The notes beneath the pieces were generated by a model. That model did not search any database. It was not told the origin of the DNA and saw only the letters and a list, made by a program, of their open reading frames with translations. Of a stretch of DNA of 38,300 nucleotides, positions 31,781 to 38,300 are shown piece by piece; within the stretch, counting starts at the first letter, position 1, and the number at the start of each line of letters is the position of its first letter. Source of the DNA: Bacillota bacterium (GTDB lineage: Bacteria; Bacillota; Clostridia; Acetivibrionales; DSM-1351); contig JAEWOH010000044.1 in the NCBI GenBank assembly GCA_023460955.1, positions 1 through 38,300 of the forward strand, read 5' to 3'. A program made the position numbers and the translations under genes.

Positions 31781-31820
31781 ATTAAAAAAGGTTGCAGAAT
31801 GTTTAAATTCTGCAACCTTT
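31781..31820 (-). terminator. Terminator of the NlpC/P60 gene
   Basis: AAAGGTTGCAGAAT pairs perfectly with ATTCTGCAACCTTT (14 bp, 6-base loop). The T-run follows on the minus strand, five bases after the stop codon. Confidence 0.93.
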
Positions 31821-31824
31821 GAAG

Positions 31825-32667
31825 TTAAAGTACTCTTCTTGCTCCGATATATCTGCCGGAGTAGTAGGAACTGTCAAGACTTGATATCGTCACGCCCTTT
31901 GAAGAACTGGCGTGAATAAATTTTCCATCTCCCATGTAGAAGCCAACGTGTGACGGTCCTGCCTTATAGGTTGTAAAGAAGACCAGATCGCCAACTTTAA
32001 GATTACTTCTTGAAACTGCTGTGCCGGTCTTATACTGATCGATAGTTACTCTTGGAATAGATATGCCGTTCTTTGACAAAACGTACTGTGTAAAGCCGGA
32101 GCAGTCAAAGCCACTTGGTGTTTGTCCACCCCAAACATAAGGAACTCCAATATATCTTTTTGCTGTAGCTATTACAGCACTTGCTTTTGAACTAGTCGCA
32201 GAAGAAACAGCTTTAACAACTGTATTTGATGTCGTCTTTGATGTGGTAGTAGAGGCAGTTTTACCTGTAGAAGATGTGGTACCTCTTGAAACTGTCTTTC
32301 CAGATGTTGAAGCTGTTTTTTTCTTAGCTGAAGTATCCGCTGCTTTTTTTACTGTTGAAGTTGGGTTAACTGCTGAATTTTTAGATTGAACTGCCGGCTT
32401 TTTTACAGCCGCTGTCGAATTTTCAGTACCTGTAGTTGTTGAGTCAACTTTAGATGCTGCTTCATTTGTTGAGTTTATTGCCATAGCTTCAGCTTTCATT
32501 GTATCGGACTCTGATATTACCAAATCCCAATCAGCTTGTGTGCCAACTTCCTGTAATTTAGCGGGTTCAAGAATTTCCGGCTTAAAGGACAAACTCTTAT
32601 AGACCGGTGCTACTGCTGCTAAACACAGTGCCAGTGCCATACCACTCGCTATTAATTTTTTGTTCAT
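31825..32667 (-). CDS. NlpC/P60 cell-wall endopeptidase
   Basis: A 280-residue secreted peptidase that cuts peptidoglycan stem peptides. A signal peptide (KKLIASGMALALCLAAVAPV) opens the protein, a long Ser/Thr/Lys-rich linker (about 70-160) follows, and the C-terminal NlpC/P60 domain holds the triad: Cys189 in FDCSGF, His240 in PSHVGFY and His252 in FIHASS. No LysM or SH3 wall-binding domain is seen; the basic linker may do that work. ATG 32667 has GGGAGG upstream; the frame extends 12 codons further but lacks a site. Confidence 0.92.
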   Translation of the reverse strand: MNKKLIASGMALALCLAAVAPVYKSLSFKPEILEPAKLQEVGTQADWDLVISESDTMKAEAMAINSTNEAASKVDSTTTGTENSTAAVKKPAVQSKNSAVNPTSTVKKAADTSAKKKTASTSGKTVSRGTTSSTGKTASTTTSKTTSNTVVKAVSSATSSKASAVIATAKRYIGVPYVWGGQTPSGFDCSGFTQYVLSKNGISIPRVTIDQYKTGTAVSRSNLKVGDLVFFTTYKAGPSHVGFYMGDGKFIHASSSKGVTISSLDSSYYSGRYIGARRVL

Positions 32668-33069
32668 ATTGACCTCCCTTATAATGAAAGCCCCAGAAAT
32701 CAATTATTTTATATAAAAAAATTTTGGGGTTATTTTAACGCAAAGCATCTGTTGCGTTTTATTGGTTGTGATACTTGTAAAATGAAATTTAAGATAATCC
32801 TAATCGTGAAAACTGCAACCAGTACGTCTTTGAGAATATTAGTGACAGGGGCTTATACCCTTATCCTAAAAAATTTGCATGCTGCCCGATTATCCTTTGT
32901 TAAGTATCAATGTAATAATGGTTTACATAAAGCAGCCGATGGGCTTATTATAAGTGCCCAAACTGAGGGTATCAACCTGTAATTTATGGTAAACTGCTGG
33001 AAACCTAGAGTCATAAAAGGTTGCCCAACTCAATAAAATGAATCAGATGCTTAATTTTTGGAGGTGCTT
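32668..33069. other. 402-bp divergent intergenic region
   Basis: This holds the 5' regions of the NlpC/P60 gene (minus) and spoVB (plus). A 7-bp hairpin (AACGCAA/TTGCGTT) lies at about 32738-32760, and a bulged hairpin GGGC..TTAT/ATAAGCCC at about 32940-32960. I looked for the c-di-AMP (ydaO) riboswitch that often precedes wall hydrolases and did not find its conserved sequences. No convincing ORF. Confidence 0.5.
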
Positions 33070-34644
33070 ATGACAAAGAAAACATTTATTACAGGGGCAA
33101 TAATTCTAATTGTTGCAGGTTTTATTACCAGAATAATCGGATTTATATATAGAATTTATCTTTCCAACTTGATAGGAGCTGAGGGGATGGGATTATACCA
33201 GCTGATAGTTCCTATTTATTCCTTGATTATATTGACTATAACATCCGGTGTATCCATTGCTGTTTCAAAGATGATTGCCGAGCAGGCTGCGCAGGGGAAT
33301 TACATTAATATCAGGAGGATATCAAAGGTCGGGTTGGCCGGAGTAATTACTGCCAGCTCACTTATTTCAATTTTTCTTTATTTAAACATAGATTTTATTG
33401 TTAATGTCATTTTAAAAGATCCCAGAACCTATTCGTCAGTGTTGATTATGGTACCATGTATACCGTTGATTGCAGCTGCCTCTGCATATAAAGGTTATTT
33501 TTACGGGATACAGGAAGTAACTCCTACTGCTTTTTCTCAAATAGTTGAGCAACTAGTAAAAATTGCTATAACTTTAGCTCTGGCAGCTAATTTTTTAAAA
33601 GCCGGGCTGGAGTATGCTTGTGCTCTAGCTACCGTCGGTATGGCTGTTGGAGAAATATCAAACCTTTTTGTTCTTGCGGTTTACTATAGGTTTAAAAAGT
33701 ATCCTCATATAACGCCCAAATCTAACAAGGGTCTATTAAGAAAGCGAAAGCTGGTTGCAGCAATGGTCTCCTGCGCGGCCCCAATATCCTTCAACAGATT
33801 CATTATTTCAATTATGTTCGCCATAGAGCTTATTCTCATTCCCCAGAGATTATTGGTCGGAGGTCTTAACTACATACAGTGCATGGAGGAGTACGGAAAA
33901 CTGACAGGAATGGCGATGCCGCTTATAATGTTTCCTGCTCTCGTTACGACCTCCCTAGCTACAACTTTGGTTCCCGCAATATCTGAATCAATTTCTTTGA
34001 ATGACTACAGCAGAGCCAACTACAGAATTTCTAAATCAATTCAGATAACAATGGTTCTGGGTTTTGTATTTATGGCGCTATTTGCCTGCTATCCTGATAA
34101 AATAGCAAACATGATTTACCCTGGTCAGAATGTGGGTTATACGTTATTTCTACTATCTTTTACATGCATTTTTATGTATCTTCAGCAGATACTTATGGGA
34201 ATCATGAATGGTCTTGGAAAGCAGAGTCTTTTACTGATAAACTCTACAGTAGGATCAGTGCTAAGAATATTATGTGTATACTTCCTTATACCCTTGTACG
34301 GAATATCTGTATATATAGCTGGAATAATTGTAAGCTCATTCATTGTATGCGTACTACACTTTATTGCAATAATCCGCACTACCGGAATGGCTCTGGATCT
34401 CAGGCATTGGGTGGTTAGGCCTTCTCTAGTGACAATTGTGCTATTTCTGGTAAGCAGGTATGTCTATAGCTTTTTCAATTTTCTAAAACTCTCTGCCTCG
34501 TGGCAAACTCTTTTTACAGTTGGTGCATATGTTATAATAGCACTTTTTCTCATGGCTCTTGCCGGGGTAATAGATTGGAGAGAGCTACTTCAACTGCTGG
34601 GTGTTAAAAATAAAAAAGTCAGAAAATATAAACGGGCAGCATAA
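33070..34644 (+). CDS. spoVB: Stage V sporulation protein B (SpoVB, MATE/MVF-type flippase)
   Basis: A 524-residue polytopic membrane protein of the MOP superfamily (about 14 helices). SpoVB is needed for spore cortex synthesis and is thought to flip lipid II-type precursors. The N-terminus, TFITGAIILIVAGFITRI followed by GFIYRIYLSNLIGAEGMGLYQ, aligns closely with Bacillus SpoVB. ATG 33070 has GGAGG directly upstream; an upstream TTG at 33058 is less likely. Other family members act in vegetative wall or polysaccharide export. Confidence 0.9.
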   Translation: MTKKTFITGAIILIVAGFITRIIGFIYRIYLSNLIGAEGMGLYQLIVPIYSLIILTITSGVSIAVSKMIAEQAAQGNYINIRRISKVGLAGVITASSLISIFLYLNIDFIVNVILKDPRTYSSVLIMVPCIPLIAAASAYKGYFYGIQEVTPTAFSQIVEQLVKIAITLALAANFLKAGLEYACALATVGMAVGEISNLFVLAVYYRFKKYPHITPKSNKGLLRKRKLVAAMVSCAAPISFNRFIISIMFAIELILIPQRLLVGGLNYIQCMEEYGKLTGMAMPLIMFPALVTTSLATTLVPAISESISLNDYSRANYRISKSIQITMVLGFVFMALFACYPDKIANMIYPGQNVGYTLFLLSFTCIFMYLQQILMGIMNGLGKQSLLLINSTVGSVLRILCVYFLIPLYGISVYIAGIIVSSFIVCVLHFIAIIRTTGMALDLRHWVVRPSLVTIVLFLVSRYVYSFFNFLKLSASWQTLFTVGAYVIIALFLMALAGVIDWRELLQLLGVKNKKVRKYKRAA

Positions 34645-34718
34645 TAACGTAAGCATTTAAAAAATTGAGGAAAAATGAGATTAGTCGAAATAAAATAAAA
34701 TAACCATATTTCCAACCA

Positions 34719-34742
34719 AGTCAAAGGTCAAAGAAGGTCAAA
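34719..34742. promoter_or_regulatory. CtsR operator 1 upstream of hsp20
   Basis: GGTCAAAGAAGGTCAAA at 34726-34742 fits the CtsR heptad repeat with the 3-base spacer exactly. A third heptad AGTCAAA adjoins it at 34719-34725. It lies just upstream of the hsp20 promoter -35. Confidence 0.9.
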
Positions 34743-34749
34743 ACCGCCT

Positions 34750-34778
34750 TTGATTAAGTTGGAATGTCAATATAAAAT
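34750..34778 (+). promoter_or_regulatory. Sigma-A promoter of hsp20
   Basis: TTGATT (34750-34755) and TAAAAT (34773-34778) are 17 bases apart. The two CtsR operators flank it. Confidence 0.75.
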
Positions 34779-34788
34779 ATAGACATAA

Positions 34789-34805
34789 GGTCAAAGAAAG
34801 TCAAA
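34789..34805. promoter_or_regulatory. CtsR operator 2 upstream of hsp20
   Basis: GGTCAAAGAAAGTCAAA matches the CtsR consensus with A in the second half-site. It covers the predicted transcription start, a typical repression position. Confidence 0.88.
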
Positions 34806-34856
34806 ATCAAATTACTGAACAAATAAAGATTTATTGAATTTATGGAGGTGTGAATT

Positions 34857-35294
34857 ATGTTTGGAATAGTACCATTCAGAAACAACAAAATTCAACAAAG
34901 AGGAAACTTTTTTGATGTGGAAAATCTTTTCAATGATTTCTTTAATGAAAATTCCCTGGGTTTTTCAGGCATTAATTCAATGAAGGCTGATATAAGGGAA
35001 AATGATAAGGAGTACATTATTGAGGCCGAAATTCCGGGAACTAAAAAGGAAGAGATAAAGCTTGATCTCAGAGACGACAGACTGACAATTTCAGTTGAAA
35101 GGTCGGAAGAAACCAAGGAGGAAAGAGATAACTATATAAGAAGGGAAAGAAGGTTTGGAGCAACCAGCAGAAGCTTCCTTGTTGAAAATGTAAAACAGGA
35201 GGATGTCACTGCAAAATATGAAAATGGTGTTCTTTCAATAATTCTTCCAAAGAGCGAGGAAAAAAAGACAAATAACAGAATAGAAATACAATAA
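34857..35294 (+). CDS. Small heat-shock protein Hsp20 (alpha-crystallin)
   Basis: A 145-residue ATP-independent holdase that binds unfolding proteins. The alpha-crystallin domain runs from about 40 to 135 (MKADIRENDKEYIIEAEIPG to the YENGVLSIILPK strand); a short N-terminal arm and basic tail complete it. GGAGGTG precedes ATG 34857. The two CtsR operators upstream show heat-stress control. Confidence 0.94.
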   Translation: MFGIVPFRNNKIQQRGNFFDVENLFNDFFNENSLGFSGINSMKADIRENDKEYIIEAEIPGTKKEEIKLDLRDDRLTISVERSEETKEERDNYIRRERRFGATSRSFLVENVKQEDVTAKYENGVLSIILPKSEEKKTNNRIEIQ

Positions 35295-35300
35295 ATATTC

Positions 35301-35330
35301 AAGGCCTGCTGATAAAGCAGGTCTTGTTTA
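35301..35330 (+). terminator. Terminator of hsp20
   Basis: AAGGCCTGCT pairs with AGCAGGTCTT (10 bp, one G:U, 5-base loop), followed by a short T-rich tail. A nudC transcript from the other side could also stop here. Confidence 0.75.
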
Positions 35331-35386
35331 TGTCCTGCGTTTCCTTTGTAAATTTTGGAATAAAAATATTAATTATTTCTAGAACC

Positions 35387-36226
35387 TTAGCTTTTGTGCT
35401 GTTCCAGCCACCAGTTGATTATCTTTCTGGCAATACTCACTTCGGAGGGCAGTCCGGGCAAGTTATCTATATCATACCAATTGGCATCGGTGATTTCTAC
35501 ACCGTCAACCCTTATGTCTCCGCTGTCATGTTCGCAAGTGAAGCCCAGCATCATTGAATTCGGAAAGGGCCAGGGCTGGCTGCCGAGATATTGAATATTC
35601 TTAACTTTAATACCCACTTCCTCCATAATTTCTCTCTGAACCGCTTCCTCCAGTGTTTCACCTGCTTCAACAAAGCCTGCAATCAGTGAATACATACCTT
35701 CTCTAAAATGCTTGGCATGAGCCAATAACAGCTTATCACCTTTTCGGACAGCAGTTATAACTGCCGGGCAAATACGGGGATAACTGATGAATTTGCATTT
35801 AGGGCAAATTTTAGCTCTTTCACCCGAAAGTTCTTCGGTAGGAGAACCGCATCTGCCGCAGAACTGATGGGTCTGATCCCAGCAAATAATCTGGTAGGCC
35901 TTACCGGCTAAAAGAAAGAGGTCTTCTTCAATACAGTCATAAAGAGCTCTCAAGTCAATAAAGGCCATTCCGTCAGGTATATACTCCCCTGAGTCAAGCT
36001 CAGCCGAAAAACAGGCCTGGTCTTGTAAGGTTCCGAGGTACTGAGTTCTGACAGCCTTGATATTTATTTCCTGAAGGTTCTTGAAATAAGGCACGGAACA
36101 ATTATTTCCATCCTCTATTACAAGTATTTTATTCTGAAAGAACGCAAACCAGTATGCTTTTTCTATATTTTTATCGGGCGTTGTAACAGCCGGCTCATAA
36201 CGTTTATATATACTTTCTCGTTGCAT
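35387..36226 (-). CDS. nudC: NADH pyrophosphatase / NAD-cap hydrolase NudC
   Basis: A 279-residue Nudix enzyme that hydrolyses NADH and removes NAD caps from RNA. The zinc ribbon is CGRCGS...CPKC, the Nudix box is GFVEAGETLEEAVQREIMEE, and SQPWPFPNSMM is the NudC-specific motif that separates it from other Nudix proteins. The start chosen at 36226 has GGAGG five bases upstream; the in-frame ATG four codons earlier would place that site inside the gene. Single-gene unit. Confidence 0.93.
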   Translation of the reverse strand: MQRESIYKRYEPAVTTPDKNIEKAYWFAFFQNKILVIEDGNNCSVPYFKNLQEINIKAVRTQYLGTLQDQACFSAELDSGEYIPDGMAFIDLRALYDCIEEDLFLLAGKAYQIICWDQTHQFCGRCGSPTEELSGERAKICPKCKFISYPRICPAVITAVRKGDKLLLAHAKHFREGMYSLIAGFVEAGETLEEAVQREIMEEVGIKVKNIQYLGSQPWPFPNSMMLGFTCEHDSGDIRVDGVEITDANWYDIDNLPGLPSEVSIARKIINWWLEQHKS

Positions 36227-36348
36227 CGCTGCCTCCATATTATTTATGATTGACTTTTCTTATAAAACTGAGACTTATTAAAGAATAGCACAATTATATA
36301 GTAAAATCAAAACTCGTAATGGACAGTCTGGGTGTAGTATGATAACAT

Positions 36349-36369
36349 ATACATAGATAACCGATGTAT
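36349..36369. promoter_or_regulatory. Candidate PadR operator upstream of padR
   Basis: ATACAT and ATGTAT face each other across nine bases, 89 bases before the PadR gene. PadR regulators often bind ATGT/ACAT palindromes near their own promoter. A short AT-rich palindrome can arise by chance. Confidence 0.35.
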
Positions 36370-36457
36370 CGTAAATAAAGGTATAGTAGAATTAAGCACT
36401 AATTAAAATCAGGCATAATTATTTACGCCACTTTATACCGCAGAAAGTGAGGAAACT

Positions 36458-36808
36458 ATGACAATTGACAAAGAATTGCTTAAAGGAAGTACATCGATGC
36501 TTATACTAAAGCTTCTTGAAAGTGGAGATATGTATGGCTATCAGATGACAAAGGAGCTGGATCGTAAGTCCGAAAACACGTTTACCTTGAAGGAGGGTAC
36601 GCTCTATCCAATACTTCATTCTCTTGAAAGCACCGGAATGATTGAGGCGTATTGGGAGGAGACAGATTCGTCCAGGAAGCGAAAATACTATAAAATAACC
36701 AAAAAAGGTAAGAAGCTTTTGGCCGAGAAGGAAGCTGAATGGACAAAATATGTAAATGGAGTGAGACGGGTGCTGGGAGGTGCTATGCTTGAACAATCAT
36801 GCATCTGA
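36458..36808 (+). CDS. PadR-family transcriptional regulator
   Basis: A 116-residue winged-helix repressor. The family core is clear: STSMLILKLLESGDMYGYQM, ELDRKSENTFTLKEGTLYPILHSLE with the recognition helix, and RKRKYYKITKKGKKLL as the wing. A C-terminal dimer helix follows (EKEAEWTKYVNGVRRVL). GTGAGGAA precedes the ATG. It overlaps the SEDS-type gene by 20 bases, a common arrangement in which a PadR controls a membrane partner with a HAAS domain. Confidence 0.92.
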   Translation: MTIDKELLKGSTSMLILKLLESGDMYGYQMTKELDRKSENTFTLKEGTLYPILHSLESTGMIEAYWEETDSSRKRKYYKITKKGKKLLAEKEAEWTKYVNGVRRVLGGAMLEQSCI

Positions 36809-38120
36809 ATATATAAAGAAAGTACTTGAACAGATAAAATTTATAAAGGTGCACAATTCTATATCAGAGGAATTACACAATCATATATTGGAGCTCACAG
36901 AGGATTTGATTGCTAAGGGAATGGATGAAGAGGTTGCTTATAAAGAGGCTGTCTTGCAAATGGGAGACCCTGTTGAAGTGGGAAAGCGACTTCACAAAAC
37001 ACATAAGCCAAAACCTGAGTGGTCGATTCTTATATTATTGGCAATGCTTGTTGGATTCGGTTTTTACATAATATATTTTTATTCAACATTTTACTCTGTT
37101 CCGGAAACTTTTAGGAGACAGCTGATATTTGGTTTATTAGGTCTACCGGTATTATTAGCCTTCTATTTTTTTGACTATACAAGGTTTGAAAAATACACTC
37201 CATTTGCATATTATTTTACTTGTGTGCTTATGTTCGCGGCCATTATTTTTGTGGGTTCTCAAAGAAATGGAAGGGCATATATAAATATCGGAGATATAGG
37301 ATTTTCACCGTCCTTTGCTGCTATTCCAATATTGCTGATATCCTATGCGGGACTTGTTAAAAGATGGTGTGACGGCAAAATGATTAACTTAATGAAGCTA
37401 ATATTTTCGGCATGGCTGCCTTTGCTTGCAATCTTAATGGAGCCGTCACTTGTGAATTTCTTCATTGTTGGTACAGGTCTGCTTGCAATGATAACGTGCG
37501 GGATATGTACAAATAGCAAATATAGGGCAAACAGGAACAAGACAATTCTTTTAATGTATATTTGCCTGTTTTTTATTGGTTTGTTGCTTTTCATACACTA
37601 TTTTGTATTGCGGCCTTGGAAAATGGACAGGTTAACCATGTTCCTTCACCCGGAGAGGGATCCACTGGGAGAAGGCTGGATTTACACTATTCTAGGTGAT
37701 ATTTTTAATTCAGCAAAATTGATAGGAGGTGGGAGCAGTTTTCTGGATAGCCGGGGTAAGGCTGTAAATTTATTGCCATGTGCCAATTCAGAATATATTT
37801 TAACCTTTGTAATCGGAAGTCTTGGATGGATATTCGGAATAGCTCTGATAGTCTTTTTAAGTTTAATTGTCTTGAGATTGTTTATAACAGCGGGAAAGAT
37901 TAATAATACTTTTGGTAAATATATCTGTGTAGGAGTATGCTGTATATTTTCACTTCAGGTTATCTTAAATGTCCTAATGGCTTTAAGGCTGATTCCAGTT
38001 TTAGGTGTTTCGCTGCCATTTATTTCAGCAGGAGGAACAACTTATCTTTTAAATATGGTTTTAATAGGTTTATTTTTAGGTATCTATAGACGGAAAGACT
38101 TGGTGAGCTTTCAGAGATGA
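36789..38120 (+). CDS. HAAS-like domain fused to an unusual SEDS (FtsW/RodA/SpoVE) protein
   Basis: A 443-residue protein. Residues 1-75 are a soluble helical HAAS/permease-prefix-like domain (HNSISEELHNHILELTEDLI, then GMDEEVAYKEAVLQMGDP), as in proteins encoded with PadR. Residues 80-440 are a ten-helix SEDS domain. DRLTMFLHPERDPLGEGW aligns with the SEDS motif around TFLNPxxDPLGxGY. The motif that normally reads LPxxxTDFIF reads LPCANSEYILTF: the catalytic Asp is Glu (about residue 335). TTG 36789 follows GGGAGG by 8 bases; a GTG at 36780 would overlap that site. SEDS proteins polymerise glycan strands; with this change, activity is uncertain. Confidence 0.82.
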   Translation: MNNHASEYIKKVLEQIKFIKVHNSISEELHNHILELTEDLIAKGMDEEVAYKEAVLQMGDPVEVGKRLHKTHKPKPEWSILILLAMLVGFGFYIIYFYSTFYSVPETFRRQLIFGLLGLPVLLAFYFFDYTRFEKYTPFAYYFTCVLMFAAIIFVGSQRNGRAYINIGDIGFSPSFAAIPILLISYAGLVKRWCDGKMINLMKLIFSAWLPLLAILMEPSLVNFFIVGTGLLAMITCGICTNSKYRANRNKTILLMYICLFFIGLLLFIHYFVLRPWKMDRLTMFLHPERDPLGEGWIYTILGDIFNSAKLIGGGSSFLDSRGKAVNLLPCANSEYILTFVIGSLGWIFGIALIVFLSLIVLRLFITAGKINNTFGKYICVGVCCIFSLQVILNVLMALRLIPVLGVSLPFISAGGTTYLLNMVLIGLFLGIYRRKDLVSFQR

Positions 38121-38180
38121 GTCGGAGAAAGCATAACGAACCTGAATATAAAACTTAATAAATTAGGGGTGCAAAAAAAG

Positions 38181-38233
38181 GGGCTGTCTCAAAATAGAAA
38201 TAAAAATTCTATTGAGAGGCAGCCTTCTTTTTG
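38181..38233. terminator. Terminator-like hairpin at the window's end
   Basis: GGCTGTCTC and GAGAGGCAGCC pair with bulges, and an inner ATAGAA/TTCTAT stem extends the hairpin; an A-run precedes and T-rich DNA follows. It can end the SEDS operon. GGGGCTGTCTCAAAAT also resembles the ends of some clostridial insertion sequences. A second short hairpin (AGCAGC/GCTGCT) lies at 38249-38270. Confidence 0.6.
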
Positions 38234-38300
38234 TCCCCAAAAAGTAAAAGCAGCCTCCAAAGAAGCTGCTCTTAGTGTATAATTGAGTTATGCGAAAACA

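Noticed and set aside
32752..32982. 76-codon open frame between the NlpC/P60 gene and spoVB
   Set aside because: No ribosome site, unremarkable composition, and it occupies the divergent promoter region.
32668..33069. Possible c-di-AMP (ydaO) or c-di-GMP riboswitch before the wall hydrolase
   Set aside because: The conserved core sequences of ydaO are not present on the minus strand. An ACGCAAAGC string resembles part of the c-di-GMP motif, but the rest of the motif is missing and the orientation is wrong.
38181..38300. Insertion-sequence end at the right edge
   Set aside because: GGGGCTGTCTCAAAAT resembles IS ends, but no transposase reading is present and the hairpin works as a terminator; the window stops before this can be decided.

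Overview
The window comes from the chromosome of a low-GC, endospore-forming Gram-positive anaerobe of the Clostridia. SpoIIE, SpoVB, a Spo0A-type promoter, CtsR boxes, strong AGGAGG ribosome sites, UUG/GUG starts and the protein families all fit this. The codon use and gene set resemble the Ruminiclostridium (Clostridium cellulolyticum) group, but that genus-level assignment is recall and inference, not a search result. Most of the window is ordinary core and accessory chromosome. No intact transposon, prophage or CRISPR array is visible.

Layout. 1-1730: an initiator tRNA followed by a decayed integration scar: an integrase C-terminal remnant, an unrecognised broken gene, a HigBA-like toxin-antitoxin pair, and a second copy of the tRNA terminator closing the segment. 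1865-2941: a GC-rich, alanine-rich repeat protein. 3181-8995: a GNAT acetyltransferase; a three-gene probable metal-handling operon (G3E GTPase, a GTPase-like domain fused to a YraQ/DUF318 permease, a TIGR03943 membrane protein); and small conserved genes (UPF0178, which appears to start at AUA, DUF1653, LUD, YlxP). 9028-12786: a glycerophosphodiesterase divergent from a fused MsrAB across a large palindrome, then an HtrA protease and a small unknown protein. 13075-16869: an ABC ATPase with a 1011-residue FtsX-type permease. 17081-20695: a TIM-barrel/glycosidase-like protein under an AraC regulator, and an FG-GAP-like protein. 20974-21375: a tRNA cluster (Met, Glu, Val) with a strong promoter and terminator. 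21383-23096: three membrane-protein genes including YitT. 23227-27018: spoIIE with a Spo0A-type promoter, then two membrane proteins of unknown role.

27068-29924: tRNA-Arg, a GC-rich noncoding stretch that repeats the tRNA 3' end, and a minus-strand pair (SAM methyltransferase, aminoglycoside phosphotransferase-like kinase). The pair is preceded by a promoter, a 15-codon leader ORF, an elaborate hairpin and an intrinsic terminator. This looks like an attenuator and is the strongest candidate here for an undescribed regulated system. A histidine-kinase remnant lies beyond it. 30000-38300: dus, a cell-wall amidase, an NlpC/P60 peptidase, spoVB, a CtsR-controlled hsp20, nudC, and a PadR regulator translationally coupled to an unusual SEDS (FtsW/RodA/SpoVE) protein with an N-terminal HAAS-like domain and a Glu at the usual catalytic Asp.

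How they work together. Sporulation and cell-wall functions recur (SpoIIE, SpoVB, amidase, NlpC/P60, SEDS protein), as do stress and repair functions (MsrAB, HtrA, Hsp20, NudC). The operon-level units worth attention are the GTPase/permease metal operon, the methyltransferase/kinase pair behind its leader, and the PadR/SEDS pair.
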